From assembly GCA_035412805.1 (NCBI GenBank), contig DAONVO010000002.1:1-64000 (forward strand): a DNA stretch of 64,000 nucleotides, given 5' to 3'. Source of the stretch: DTU018 sp029550685. Its GTDB lineage: Bacteria > Bacillota > Syntrophomonadia > Syntrophomonadales > Syntrophomonadaceae. The notes below the pieces were generated by a model, which had not been told where the DNA came from, made no database searches, and was given only the letters and a program-made list of their open reading frames with translations. The translations under genes were made by a program, and so were the position numbers. Positions 1 to 8,613 of the stretch are shown here, piece after piece. How positions within the stretch are numbered: the first letter of the stretch is position 1; each line of letters starts with the position of its first letter.

Positions 1-252
1 GGTACGGAAAATCGTTGTGGATTGAGGTATTCCGTACTCATCCATTTTGGCTTGCATGAGTCTCATCATGTCCATAACGCTGCTAAACCGGCATGTCTCT
101 CCGCTGGGCACGAACTCCAGGTAACCCTGCAAGTCGTTGCCGGCGCTTAACGAGACATTGACAATGAATTCAGCGGGACGTTTTACCATATTGGCTGACA
201 ATTTCTCGGCCCTCCCAGAGTTAATATTGATAAACATTCTTACCAATACCAT
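1..252 (-). CDS. Partial hypothetical protein (C-terminus outside window)
   Basis: An open frame of 84 codons runs from an ATG at 252 down to base 1 without a stop, so the gene continues to the left of the window. The start is supported by an AGGTGA ribosome-binding site about 5 bases upstream. The visible N-terminus begins MVLVRMFINI and includes VKRPAEFIVNVSLSAG and a stretch ending in CRFSSVMDMMRLMQAKMDEY. It has no signal peptide or membrane segment and no catalytic motif I recognise. I cannot name a family. It is divergent from the riboswitch-controlled gene on the plus strand. Confidence 0.55.
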   Translation of the reverse strand, partial: MVLVRMFININSGRAEKLSANMVKRPAEFIVNVSLSAGNDLQGYLEFVPSGETCRFSSVMDMMRLMQAKMDEYGIPQSTTIFRT

Positions 253-266
253 TTATATCACCTACG

Positions 267-428
267 GTGTTACAGGAAGATTACAGAAGCGTTATAAATG
301 GATTATATTGGCAGGCTCATAAAACGGGTGGAAGCCATATCCATCTTTATATAGATAACGTTGGAGATAGTTCTTATGTCCCAATTTGGAAAAATGCTTG
401 CAAAAATTTAGGACTTGAACTAGAATAA
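267..428 (+). pseudogene. Possible short gene or remnant of a 3' gene end
   Basis: A frame of 53 codons starts at a GTG (267) and ends at TAA (426-428). It reads through residues such as WQAHKTGGSHIHLYIDNVG and ends KNLGLELE. No convincing ribosome-binding site precedes it, the frame is closed just upstream, and its end overlaps the promoter of the riboswitch transcript. The composition looks protein-like, so it may be the tail of a decayed gene rather than a working gene. The family is not recognised. Confidence 0.25.
398..426 (+). promoter_or_regulatory. Predicted sigma-A promoter of the c-di-GMP riboswitch transcript
   Basis: TTGCAA (398-403), a 17-base spacer and TAGAAT (421-426) form a good vegetative promoter. 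Transcription would start near 433, about 25 bases before the riboswitch aptamer, which fits a leader RNA controlling the gene at 605. Confidence 0.6.
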
Positions 429-455
429 ATTTAGGAAAATGTATTCTTAAAAACT

Positions 456-561
456 AAACCTGACCGACAAAGGCAAACTTGCCGAAAGGCAAGGACGCAA
501 AGCCATGGGTCTAACGCTTCGAACAGAAGTTATGATCGCCAGGCCGCCGAAGACAGGGTTT
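456..561 (+). promoter_or_regulatory. Cyclic di-GMP-I (GEMM) riboswitch aptamer
   Basis: The leader contains the hallmarks of the GEMM/c-di-GMP-I aptamer: GACAAAGGCAAAC at about 465-477, the first hairpin with GAAA loop (TTGCCGAAAGGCAA, 479-492), GGACGCAAAGCCA (493-505) with the conserved GCAAAGCC receptor, GGGTCTA, a variable second hairpin and the closing ATGATCGCCAGGCCGCCG (532-549). P1 can form between AAACCTG near 456-462 and CAGGGTTT at 554-561. The family binds the second messenger c-di-GMP and controls motility, adhesion and envelope genes. Here it precedes a secreted transglutaminase-like protein. Confidence 0.93.
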
Positions 562-600
562 TTATATTTAAACCCTCTTGTCGGTCCCTCACAGGAGGGA
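552..600 (+). promoter_or_regulatory. Riboswitch expression platform with hairpin containing the Shine-Dalgarno
   Basis: Two hairpins follow the aptamer. The first pairs GACA+GGGTTT (552-561) with AAACCC+TGTC (570-582, TCT bulge) and competes with aptamer P1, which uses the same GGGTTT. The second pairs TCCCTC (585-590) with GAGGGA (595-600) and includes the AGGAGG ribosome-binding site of the gene starting at 605. It is followed by TTTT, so it could act by blocking translation, by weak termination, or both. The pairings are seen in the sequence; the switching direction is inference. Confidence 0.6.
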
Positions 601-604
601 TTTT

Positions 605-1561
605 ATGTTTCGCAAGGGGTTAAAAATAACGGCAAAAATTATTCTCTTGGCTTTCATTTGGACAACCTGTTTACCCCATATGGCTTGGGCTGCCCCATCT
701 GGGGACATTTCCTTGAGCCGCAAAATTCAAATAGCTGTCAAAGTAACCAACTCGGGACGGCAGACCGCTACTGGCGTCAAGGTCCAGCTTCCACTTATCA
801 GTGCTGACTCACAGTACCAACAGACCATTGAAGAGACCTTTAACCAGAAGGTAGAAAAAATCGTCGAAGGTGAAGCTGGAAGCCGCATCGCTCATATCAT
901 AATAGATTCCATAGCTCCAGGCCAAAGTGAGACCATTACGGTTAATTATGCACTGCAAATAAAACCAGATGGCGGTCTAAAGGCTTCCTCATCATCCGGA
1001 CTTCAGCAGTATCTGAAACCATCCAACAAAATTGAAAGCAACCATTCTGCGATAGTCGCAAAGGCCAAGGAGCTCACAGCCTCTTCTGAAAGCGAATTGG
1101 ACAAAGTTAATAAAATAGGAAGTTTTATAAGTTCCCACATGACTTACAAACTTAATTCTCCCCATAAAAATAAGGGAGCTATCAGTGCTTTGCAAAATGG
1201 CGAAGGTGTTTGCGAAGACTATGCAGCTCTTTTCATAGCATTGGCTAGGGCTTCCGGCTTGCCAGCCCGCCAAGTTAATGGTTTTGCTGATCCCAAACTC
1301 ACCGGTGCCAGTTGGAAGTCACGTAGTCAGGAAGTGTCTCTCCAAGGATTCCGTCACTCCTGGGCAGAAGTCTACCTCCAGGGATATGGTTGGGTCGCTG
1401 TAGATCCCACCTTTGGAATCTATCCCCAGAAAGGCAAGGATAATTTAGTGGAATTGTCACCCTCGCATATCGCTCAGAATTATATGGATCAGCCGGTAAA
1501 GGTGAGTTATAGCGGTAAGAATTTAGCGGTAGGTTGGGGTAATCTTTTGATCAACAACTAA
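605..1561 (+). CDS. Secreted transglutaminase-like (papain-fold) domain protein
   Basis: 318 residues. I chose the ATG at 605 because AGGAGG lies 6-8 bases upstream; the longer frame from 578 would begin inside the leader hairpins. Residues 1-30 form a signal peptide ending around AWAA. Residues ~35-125 look like a beta-rich extracellular domain, and ~150-290 carry a transglutaminase core. The Cys is in NGEGVCEDYAALFIALARA, the His in FRHSWAEVYLQGYGWVAVD and the Asp in VDPTFG, so the triad is intact. Such proteins act as peptidases or crosslinkers at the cell surface. Control by a c-di-GMP riboswitch suggests a role in adhesion, motility or surface change (inference). The actual substrate is unknown. 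Confidence 0.85.
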   Translation: MFRKGLKITAKIILLAFIWTTCLPHMAWAAPSGDISLSRKIQIAVKVTNSGRQTATGVKVQLPLISADSQYQQTIEETFNQKVEKIVEGEAGSRIAHIIIDSIAPGQSETITVNYALQIKPDGGLKASSSSGLQQYLKPSNKIESNHSAIVAKAKELTASSESELDKVNKIGSFISSHMTYKLNSPHKNKGAISALQNGEGVCEDYAALFIALARASGLPARQVNGFADPKLTGASWKSRSQEVSLQGFRHSWAEVYLQGYGWVAVDPTFGIYPQKGKDNLVELSPSHIAQNYMDQPVKVSYSGKNLAVGWGNLLINN

Positions 1562-1580
1562 ACTAAAACGGTTTGCAAAT

Positions 1581-1610
1581 AAAAAAGCAGGATACATTTC
1601 CTGCTTTTTT
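1581..1610. terminator. Bidirectional intrinsic terminator
   Basis: AAAAAAGCAGG, an 8-base loop and CCTGCTTTTTT form a stem with T-tracts on both strands. It sits between the convergent transglutaminase-like gene and the SARP-type regulator and can serve both. Confidence 0.8.
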
Positions 1611-1709
1611 ATTATAGATAAGGAACGCAGTAGGAATAATTGTAAAATCCTTAAAAGCCTCTATTGTCTTACACAATTCTAATATGGAAAGGTATTTCCA
1701 GCAGGCAAA

Positions 1710-2900
1710 TCAGGAGTATATCTCCAGGGGCAGGACTGGTTGGATCTCGGTAGTTATGATCAGAAACCGGTTATCTTTGTTAAAGCCATCTTTAATTCTT
1801 TCCATCACTTTTTCACCCTGCTCATAAGCCAAGCCAGGCAGCATAAGCACATATTGGTTGCTGCTCCAACGAGTTATAACATCGCCTTTGCGCAGGCTAT
1901 TTACCAAAAAGGTTTCTAATTGATCCATGCCTTTTTTCACCAAACTGGTATCATTCCGGTGAGTGTTATCCATGATAGATACCAAAGCCATGAAAACTGA
2001 CAAGCCTAATCTTTCTCCCCGGCGGCGTTCCAGTTTGTATATCTCTTTAAAAACTTCAGCATCGCAAACAAATGCTCCCTGATTATCAGCTTTTTCCTGG
2101 AGATGGTTTTGAATGCTATTAAGATCCAGTCCTTCGAGCTGCCGATTTCCCGCTGCCTGTACTATTCTCTGCAGATCAGCAGAAGGTTTAATTCCTAGAT
2201 CCTGGTAAAACTTGTTGGTGGTATAGGTATAGTGATTGCGGGCTTGCTTGATTCGTCCTTCGTTTACTAAGGCTTTTAGATAATAACGGTGAATATCTTC
2301 TTCGTAGGGATAAGTTCGCAGGGCTTGTTCACAAATGGTTATGATCTTTGAGTTGTCGCCCCGGGCAGCCAATAGTTCCATCAATTCCATGACTACCTGC
2401 AGGTACAAAGATTGAAGATAGTTGCGCACTGGGATGGTCCACTGGCAGTAATAGCTTTCCGGCAGGTATTCCCCTCCATACAGATCAACAGCCTGCAGCA
2501 GCAAATCTTCAGCCTGCTCAGGTTGGTTCTGTTTTAAAAAAAGGGCCTGCTGGGCCTTGTTTTCAAACTCTTCTACATCCAGCCAGTAATCTACACTTTT
2601 ATTCCAGTGATAACAGCCCTGGGAGAAAACAATATAATCTTGATCCTTGGTTGGGCTTTGGCCTAGAGTTTTACGCAGGCGGAATATGAGGGCACGGACA
2701 GCCCCACGTGGGTCAGAATATTCCTGATCAGGCCAAAGGTTCTCAAAGGCTAGCTCTGGTACTATGCCTGTGTTCCGGTTGGTTATGATATACTTGAATA
2801 ATTCCCATACTCGATAGGAACTATCCTGAGATAATAATTGCCCGGCCCGTTTGACTTCAAACTTACCTAGCGTTGTTATTTCCAGCTTTGAATCATGCAT
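1710..2900 (-). CDS. SARP-type regulator: winged helix, BTAD and degenerate GGDEF-like C-terminus
   Basis: 396 residues. Residues ~1-95 form an OmpR-like winged helix (LGKFEVKRAG, then PRGAVRALIFRLRKTLG). Residues ~100-255 form the TPR-like BTAD domain typical of SARP activators. The C-terminal ~120 residues resemble a diguanylate cyclase fold (VFMALVSIMDN, then RWSSNQYVLMLPG where active enzymes have the GGDEF loop) but lack the GG[DE]EF motif, so catalysis is unlikely. It stands alone between two terminator or intergenic stretches and its targets are unknown. Start: ATG with a weak upstream GGAAAA; the exact start is uncertain. Confidence 0.8.
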   Translation of the reverse strand: MHDSKLEITTLGKFEVKRAGQLLSQDSSYRVWELFKYIITNRNTGIVPELAFENLWPDQEYSDPRGAVRALIFRLRKTLGQSPTKDQDYIVFSQGCYHWNKSVDYWLDVEEFENKAQQALFLKQNQPEQAEDLLLQAVDLYGGEYLPESYYCQWTIPVRNYLQSLYLQVVMELMELLAARGDNSKIITICEQALRTYPYEEDIHRYYLKALVNEGRIKQARNHYTYTTNKFYQDLGIKPSADLQRIVQAAGNRQLEGLDLNSIQNHLQEKADNQGAFVCDAEVFKEIYKLERRRGERLGLSVFMALVSIMDNTHRNDTSLVKKGMDQLETFLVNSLRKGDVITRWSSNQYVLMLPGLAYEQGEKVMERIKDGFNKDNRFLIITTEIQPVLPLEIYS

Positions 2901-3075
2901 AGCAGTTTTCCATTACCCTCAAAATACCCTGGACAATAATACTTCAGCAAAAAACAGTAAATTCCTCCTTAATTTATAATTAATTTAAATATATATTACC
3001 AATTGCGAAGATATGCTTTTGTCTTAATAGGGTATCAAAGTAGCCAGGTTTTCGACACTGTTCCCTGATACCTGA

Positions 3076-5703
3076 TTAATAACCGTTACTCTTCTGTCTG
3101 GGTTGGTGTTCAACCTGCAGAACTATATACCCATTGTAAGCCGATAAAGTTACCGTATCTTCCGGGCCGATTTCACCGTTGATAATCTGGCGGGACAGGA
3201 GGGTTTCCACCTCATGCTGGATCAGTCTTCTTAAAGGACGGGCTCCATAGGCCGGATCAAAACCTTTATCAGCCAGAAGCTCCAAGGCGGTTCTATCCCA
3301 GCGCAGGTGCGCTTGCACATTCTGCCGAAAACGCAGAGCCAGATTCTTAAGCAGCAGTTCAGCGATGGCTTGAATCTGTTCCTTTTCCAAGGCATGGAAG
3401 ACAATGGTTTCATCCACTCGATTCAAAAACTCCGGCCGGAAGTACTGTTTAAGCAGATCCGTGACTCGGGCTTTCATTAGCTGGTAATCGCCCCCGTTAG
3501 CCTGATACTCCAGGATCTCATGACTTCCTATATTAGAGGTCATAATCACTATGGTATTACGGAAATCTACGGTGCGCCCTTTACCGTCGGTTAAACGCCC
3601 ATCATCCAGTATCTGTAATAGCACATTGAATACATCATTATGAGCCTTTTCGATCTCATCGAACAGTATTACCGAGTAAGGCTTGCGCCGTACAGCCTCA
3701 GTCAGCTGACCGCCTTCATCATAACCTACATAACCCGGTGGTGCACCGATCAAGCGGGCTACAGTATGCTTTTCCATGTATTCTGACATGTCAAGACGAA
3801 TCATAGCCCGTTCATCATCAAATAAAGCTTCAGCTAGAGCTTTACTCAATTCTGTTTTACCTACCCCGGTGGGCCCCAGGAAAATAAAGCTGCCTACCGG
3901 CCGCTGGGGATCTTTTAAACCTGCCCGTGAGCGTAAAACCGCATCAGCCACGGCTTTTACAGCTTCTTTCTGACCGACAACCCTCCGGTGAAGAATCTCT
4001 TCCAAATGCAGCAGTTTTTCCCGTTCACCTTCCAGCAGCCGGCTAACCTGTATACCGGTCCAACGGCTAACCACCCGGGCAATATCTTCTTCGTCTACTT
4101 CCTCCTTCAGCAGCCTACTCTGCTGCTTACCCGCCAGAGCTTCCTGTTCCGCAATGAGACGACGTTCCAGTTCATTAAGCCGCCCGTATTTCAATTCGGC
4201 AATACGATTTAAATCATACTCCCGTTCGGCCCGTTCCATTTCGGTGCGTACTTCTTCCATTTCTTTTTTAATATCCCGTACCCGGGCAATAGCTTCCTTT
4301 TCAGATTGCCACTGAGCCTTCATAACCTCGGATTCGCTGCGCAAATCCTGCAAATCTTTGAGCAGTAGTTGGAGCCTTTCTTTTGAGGCTTGATCGGTTT
4401 CCTTTTCCAAAGCAGCCGCTTCTATTTCCAGCTGCATAATGCGCCGGGTTATATCGTCAAGTTCTGCCGGCAAGCTGTCAATCTCCGTACGCAGTTTGGC
4501 GGCTGCCTCATCCACCAGGTCGATGGCTTTATCGGGTAAAAAGCGATCGGATATATAGCGGTCTGAAAGAACCGCTGCTGCTACCAGAGCTGCATCTTTG
4601 ATACGGACCCCGTGATGCACCTCATAACGTTCCCGGAGGCCCCGCAAGATGGAAATGGTGTCTTCCACGCTGGGTTGGTCAACCATCACCGGTTGGAAGC
4701 GCCGTTCGAAAGCCGCGTCTTTTTCGATATGTTTGCGGTATTCATCCAAAGTGGTTGCGCCTATTGCCCGAAGTTCTCCCCGGGCGAGCATGGGTTTTAG
4801 AATATTGCTGGCGTCCATGGCACCTTCCGCAGCACCAGCTCCCACCACGGTATGCAGCTCGTCAATAAATAAAATAATCCGGCCGTTAGAGTCCTGAACC
4901 TCTTTTAATACCGCTTTGAGTCTTTCTTCAAATTCCCCTCGATATTTAGCTCCTGCCACAAGTGAACCCATATCCAAAGCCATTAAGTGCTTATCCTTTA
5001 AGCCTTCCGGAACATCCTTGCTGGTGATCCTCCGGGCCAAACCTTCCACTATGGCTGTTTTACCTACTCCCGGCTCACCAATTAATACCGGATTGTTTTT
5101 AGTCCGCCGGGACAGAATTTCAATTACCCGGCGTATCTCCTCATCTCTTCCAATTACCGGATCTAGCTTGCCTTCGGCTGCCATCTTGGTCAAATCCCGT
5201 CCATAGCGGGTCAAAGCCTCGTAGCTGTCTTCCGGATTATCACTGGTCACCCGTTGTGCTCCGCGCACACTGCGCATGGCTTGCAGCATTTTTTCCCGGG
5301 ATAAACCAATCCGGGTCAGTAAATTTTTTAGTTCTGGTTCGCTGTCAGCCAATAATGCCAACAGCAGGTGTTCCACACTAATATATTCATCTTTTAAATT
5401 TTGAGCTTCTTTTTCTGCCCGGCTTATTACCCGGGACAAAGCCCCACTCATATATACCGGTCCTTCATAGCCATATACCGAAGGCACAGCGTCCAAAATC
5501 TGATTCAATTGAGTTCCTAACCAACTAGTGTTTATCCCTGCCTGTTCCAGTAGCCGTGGAGTAATGCCCCCTTCCTGTTGCAACAGAGCAGCCAGCAGGT
5601 GTTTTCCTCCTATTTCCTGGTGGTGTCTATCCGCCGCTATTTGCTGGGCAGCCATAAAGGCCTCCCGTGATTTCTGGGTCAATCTCTCCAAATTCATTCT
5701 CAT
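3076..5703 (-). CDS. clpB: ClpB disaggregase (AAA+ chaperone)
   Basis: About 875 residues, normal for ClpB. It resolubilises protein aggregates with DnaK in the cytoplasm. Order: Clp N-domain repeats (~1-145), AAA-1 with Walker A GEPGVGKT and Walker [10 protein letters not shown], the long coiled-coil middle domain (~400-530) that distinguishes ClpB from ClpA/ClpC, then AAA-2 with GPTGVGKT and [11 protein letters not shown], and the C-terminal D2-small domain. I placed the start at the ATG at 5703 because AAGGA lies 8 bases upstream; the GTG codons at 5709/5706 are too close to it. Two CtsR operators and a strong promoter precede it. Confidence 0.96.
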   Translation of the reverse strand: MRMNLERLTQKSREAFMAAQQIAADRHHQEIGGKHLLAALLQQEGGITPRLLEQAGINTSWLGTQLNQILDAVPSVYGYEGPVYMSGALSRVISRAEKEAQNLKDEYISVEHLLLALLADSEPELKNLLTRIGLSREKMLQAMRSVRGAQRVTSDNPEDSYEALTRYGRDLTKMAAEGKLDPVIGRDEEIRRVIEILSRRTKNNPVLIGEPGVGKTAIVEGLARRITSKDVPEGLKDKHLMALDMGSLVAGAKYRGEFEERLKAVLKEVQDSNGRIILFIDELHTVVGAGAAEGAMDASNILKPMLARGELRAIGATTLDEYRKHIEKDAAFERRFQPVMVDQPSVEDTISILRGLRERYEVHHGVRIKDAALVAAAVLSDRYISDRFLPDKAIDLVDEAAAKLRTEIDSLPAELDDITRRIMQLEIEAAALEKETDQASKERLQLLLKDLQDLRSESEVMKAQWQSEKEAIARVRDIKKEMEEVRTEMERAEREYDLNRIAELKYGRLNELERRLIAEQEALAGKQQSRLLKEEVDEEDIARVVSRWTGIQVSRLLEGEREKLLHLEEILHRRVVGQKEAVKAVADAVLRSRAGLKDPQRPVGSFIFLGPTGVGKTELSKALAEALFDDERAMIRLDMSEYMEKHTVARLIGAPPGYVGYDEGGQLTEAVRRKPYSVILFDEIEKAHNDVFNVLLQILDDGRLTDGKGRTVDFRNTIVIMTSNIGSHEILEYQANGGDYQLMKARVTDLLKQYFRPEFLNRVDETIVFHALEKEQIQAIAELLLKNLALRFRQNVQAHLRWDRTALELLADKGFDPAYGARPLRRLIQHEVETLLSRQIINGEIGPEDTVTLSAYNGYIVLQVEHQPRQKSNGY

Positions 5704-5796
5704 CACCACTTTCCTTTTGGATTATAATTTGAGGTTGGCAGTTTCTCATGCGTCCCTGGCAAATAAAGCCGGCCTGCTAGTTTTCTCAAAAATATT

Positions 5797-5813
5797 AGTC
5801 AATATTGGTCATT
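5797..5813. promoter_or_regulatory. CtsR operator (box 1)
   Basis: AGTCAAT-ATT-GGTCATT matches the CtsR heptad direct repeat (A/G)GTCAAA-NAN-(A/G)GTCAAA. It lies in the clpB leader, downstream of the predicted transcription start. No ctsR gene is in the window. Confidence 0.7.
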
Positions 5814-5868
5814 AATGTTAATAATTGCCCTCATTATTTAATGTTCTGGTATCTTTATGGCTACTATT

Positions 5869-5897
5869 ATTATAATTCGCTCTATTTTTATGGTCAA
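5869..5897 (-). promoter_or_regulatory. clpB sigma-A promoter
   Basis: On the minus strand TTGACC (5897-5892), a spacer of exactly 17 bases and TATAAT (5874-5869) form a near-consensus promoter directed at clpB. The -35 hexamer lies inside CtsR box 2. Confidence 0.8.
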
Positions 5898-5908
5898 TAT
5901 TGGTCAAA
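5892..5908. promoter_or_regulatory. CtsR operator (box 2), overlapping the clpB -35
   Basis: GGTCAAT-ATT-GGTCAAA is close to the perfect CtsR heptad repeat. A repressor bound here would cover the clpB -35 element, the usual arrangement for heat-shock control in Firmicutes. It also sits just upstream of the divergent marR transcript. Confidence 0.82.
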
Positions 5909-6007
5909 TTGTTATACTAATTAGTGCCTACTTCCACAAGAATATTGACAAGAGACTGCGATTCCGCCATGATTATAAGGAGATGGTCCGAAAGGTGCGA
6001 TAAAATC

Positions 6008-6448
6008 ATGGAAGATTTTACTACGTTTGTGTGTTATGCTTTAAAGTCCACCATGAAAAAGGTGGAACGTCATATAATTAAGGGGCTAGATGAATTCGGA
6101 GTCAATATGGCCCAGTCTTTTATACTGTTTTGCCTGCTGGAAAAGGACGGTTCCACCTTGTCGGAAATTGGCAACCGGGCGCAGATTGAAAACTCATCCC
6201 TTACCACTATGGTAGACAAATTGGAGCGGGATGGTCTGGTGGAGAGGCGTTTATGTTCTCAGGACCGGCGCGTGATTCGTTTGCATTTAACTGACAAAGG
6301 CCGGGCGATGGGACAGGAAATATTGAGTATCGGCACCCAGCTAAATAACCGCTTTAGGAATGAATTGGGAGATATCAGTGAGGACTTTATGAAGGGATTG
6401 CACATTATATCCAACACTTTGGATAATTTAGATCACCAGCAGCATTAA
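6008..6448 (+). CDS. MarR family transcriptional regulator
   Basis: 146 residues from the ATG at 6008, the usual MarR length. This start is preferred over upstream in-frame codons because AAAGG precedes it at ~10-12 bases and the protein then begins at the normal family N-terminus (MEDFTTFVCYALK). The winged helix lies at ~45-110 with the recognition helix SSLTTMVDKLERDGLVERR and the wing SQDRRVIRLHLTDKG. It is divergent from clpB and followed by a strong terminator, so it is monocistronic. Ligand and targets are unknown; the neighbouring clpB is controlled by CtsR boxes instead. Confidence 0.88.
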   Translation: MEDFTTFVCYALKSTMKKVERHIIKGLDEFGVNMAQSFILFCLLEKDGSTLSEIGNRAQIENSSLTTMVDKLERDGLVERRLCSQDRRVIRLHLTDKGRAMGQEILSIGTQLNNRFRNELGDISEDFMKGLHIISNTLDNLDHQQH

Positions 6449-6457
6449 AAGACTGGC

Positions 6458-6488
6458 AAAAAGGCATGGGTAGGTCCCATGCCTTTTT
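6458..6488. terminator. Intrinsic terminator
   Basis: AAAAAGGCATGGG, a short loop and CCCATGCCTTTTTT form a strong stem with T-tracts on both strands, between marR (plus) and the uracil permease (minus). Confidence 0.85.
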
Positions 6489-6555
6489 TAATGTCTATAA
6501 TTCATCTGAGCAATAGGTTAGTTCTTTCCGCCCAGGTTGACCTGGCTTTTAGTAT

Positions 6556-7833
6556 CTATGATTCGTCAGAAGCCAGACCTAAAATATCTAATAAAGCTAT
6601 GGTGATGCTGAGTACAATTGCTACTACCGTGGCTAGTCCCATTCCTTTCAGAGTGACTGCCCCCAGGGTCAACTGCGCCCCGCTTATACCCAGGATCAAA
6701 ACCACCGAAGTCAAGATTAGGTTGCGAGGCCTGCCATAATCGATCTGCGCTTCCACAAGCATACGAATACCTGAGGCAGCAATGGTTCCAAACAGCAGCA
6801 GGGATACTCCACCCATGACCGGCGATGGAATGTACTGAATGGCGGCTGCCAGTTTGCCCACAAAGGAAAGCAGTATAGCAAAGACTGCTGCTCCGCCGAT
6901 GACCCAGGTACTATAAACCTTGGTTATTGCTAGAACGCCTATGTTTTCACCATAGGTGGTGTTGGGGGTAGATCCCACAAAACCTGATAACATAGTGGAC
7001 AAGCCATTGCCTATCAGCGAACGGTGTAAGCCGGGATCTTCCACTAAGTCTGATCCAACTATACTGCTGGTTACAAACAGATGTCCGATATGTTCTGCCA
7101 CTACTACCAGTGCGGCAGGTAAAATTATGGCGATAGCAGCCGGATTGAATTCCGGGAGGTACAAAGTAGGAAACCGTAACCAGCTAGCTGCCTGAATGGC
7201 TGCTACATCAACCATTCCCATAAAGAAGGCCAGTCCATAGCCAGCCAAAACTCCTAACAATATCGGAATAATTGCCAGAAAACCCCGGAATAATATGGAT
7301 CCCAGTACTGTAAAAGCCAGAGTGAATACCGACACAATGACTACCTGGGGATCGGGTGACCAGGTTGCCCAGGTCATGCCTTCCGGGGGAATCAATCCAG
7401 CCATTTGGGCTGCAGTAGGGGCCAGTTCCAGTCCAATAACCGCTACAATGGCACCCATAGCCGCAGGGGGGAATACCACATCAATCCAGCTGGTACCTGC
7501 AGCTTTTACAATTAACCCTACTAGCACAAACACCAGACCTACGCAAATGAATCCCGACAGGGCAGCATTATATCCGTACTGGGGTAATACCAGTAAAACC
7601 GGTGAGATAAAAGCAAAGCTCGATCCCAGATAAGCAGGGATGCGTCCTTTACAAATCAACAGGTAAAGCAGAGTGCCAATACCGTTAAAAAGCAGGATAG
7701 TAGCTGGGTCAACTCCGAAAATAACCGGCACCAGTACCGTGGCTCCAAACATAGCAAACAGGTGCTGCAGGCTCAGAGGTATTGTCTGTAATAACGGCAA
7801 ACGCTCCTCGACACCAATTTCTCGCTTGGTCAA
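6556..7833 (-). CDS. uraA: Uracil permease (NCS2 family)
   Basis: 425 residues, very hydrophobic, with about 12-14 membrane segments as in NCS2 uracil:proton symporters. The N-terminus (LPLLQTIPLSLQHLFAMFGATVLVP) and the central VVVAEHIGHLFVTSSIVG with conserved Glu-His are family signatures, as is STPNTTYGENIGVLA with the second Glu. It imports uracil across the cytoplasmic membrane. It lies 23 bp downstream of upp, so uptake and phosphoribosylation form one salvage operon. Confidence 0.93.
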   Translation of the reverse strand: MTKREIGVEERLPLLQTIPLSLQHLFAMFGATVLVPVIFGVDPATILLFNGIGTLLYLLICKGRIPAYLGSSFAFISPVLLVLPQYGYNAALSGFICVGLVFVLVGLIVKAAGTSWIDVVFPPAAMGAIVAVIGLELAPTAAQMAGLIPPEGMTWATWSPDPQVVIVSVFTLAFTVLGSILFRGFLAIIPILLGVLAGYGLAFFMGMVDVAAIQAASWLRFPTLYLPEFNPAAIAIILPAALVVVAEHIGHLFVTSSIVGSDLVEDPGLHRSLIGNGLSTMLSGFVGSTPNTTYGENIGVLAITKVYSTWVIGGAAVFAILLSFVGKLAAAIQYIPSPVMGGVSLLLFGTIAASGIRMLVEAQIDYGRPRNLILTSVVLILGISGAQLTLGAVTLKGMGLATVVAIVLSITIALLDILGLASDES

Positions 7834-7856
7834 TGTTATCCCTCCCAGTTATTACA

Positions 7857-8495
7857 CTACAATAGGAACAATCGGTCTCCCGCATCCCCCAAGCCTGGAA
7901 CAATATAAGCTTTATCATTCAGGCAGGGGTCAATGGCGGCGGTATAGATTTTTACCTGGGGGTATTTACTGTTAATCTGTTCTATACCTTGATTAACAGC
8001 CAGTGCACAAACAAATGCAATATTGCCCGGATCATATCCTTTCTCCATAATAAATTCCAGAGCTTTTACGCCACTGTTACCGGTAGCCAACATGGGATCA
8101 AGTACTATCACCCGGTCATATTGCTCCACCTCATCAGGAACAGTATTCAGGTAGGGTTTGGCTTCCAGGGTATCATGATCTCGATACATGCCCACATGGG
8201 CAACCCGCGCCGAAGGTAAAAAGGTTTGAAAACTCTCTACAAAACCTAGCCCAGCTCTTAGAATAGGTACCAGCAGTATGCGGCTGTCATCTACAAAGGA
8301 ACACTCCGCCGGGGTATCCAGAGGAGTGATTACTTGATCCTTTTGTACTTCCAGCTCACGGCAGGCTTCGACTGCCAGCAGCAAACCTAGGAAATTCAAG
8401 GCCTCTCTAAACTCTTTAAGGTGACTGTCGCGGTTGCGCAATATCCGCAAGGCATTACCGGCCAGAGGATGGTTTATAACATGAACTGTGTCCAC
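7857..8495 (-). CDS. upp: Uracil phosphoribosyltransferase
   Basis: 212 residues. It converts uracil and PRPP to UMP. I placed the start at the GTG at 8495 because AAAGGAGGG precedes it by 5 bases and the protein then begins VDTVHVINHPL, as in the family. PRPP-binding motif VLDPMLATGNSGVKAL and uracil-binding C-terminus YIVPGLGDAGDRLF are intact. First gene of a upp-uraA operon. No PyrR-type attenuator was visible upstream. Confidence 0.95.
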   Translation of the reverse strand: MDTVHVINHPLAGNALRILRNRDSHLKEFREALNFLGLLLAVEACRELEVQKDQVITPLDTPAECSFVDDSRILLVPILRAGLGFVESFQTFLPSARVAHVGMYRDHDTLEAKPYLNTVPDEVEQYDRVIVLDPMLATGNSGVKALEFIMEKGYDPGNIAFVCALAVNQGIEQINSKYPQVKIYTAAIDPCLNDKAYIVPGLGDAGDRLFLL

Positions 8496-8613
8496 CGTTT
8501 CCCTCCTTTCCAAATTTGGTCGCAAACCAACCATAAGATCTTCGACATTTATCTGTTGAATCCTCTAACAATTGTTGGATATAGTCTAAAAACATATGGC
8601 CTTAACTCTTTGT

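Noticed and set aside
137..322. 61-codon plus frame near the left edge
   Set aside because: It is antisense to a better supported partial gene with a ribosome-binding site and has none itself.
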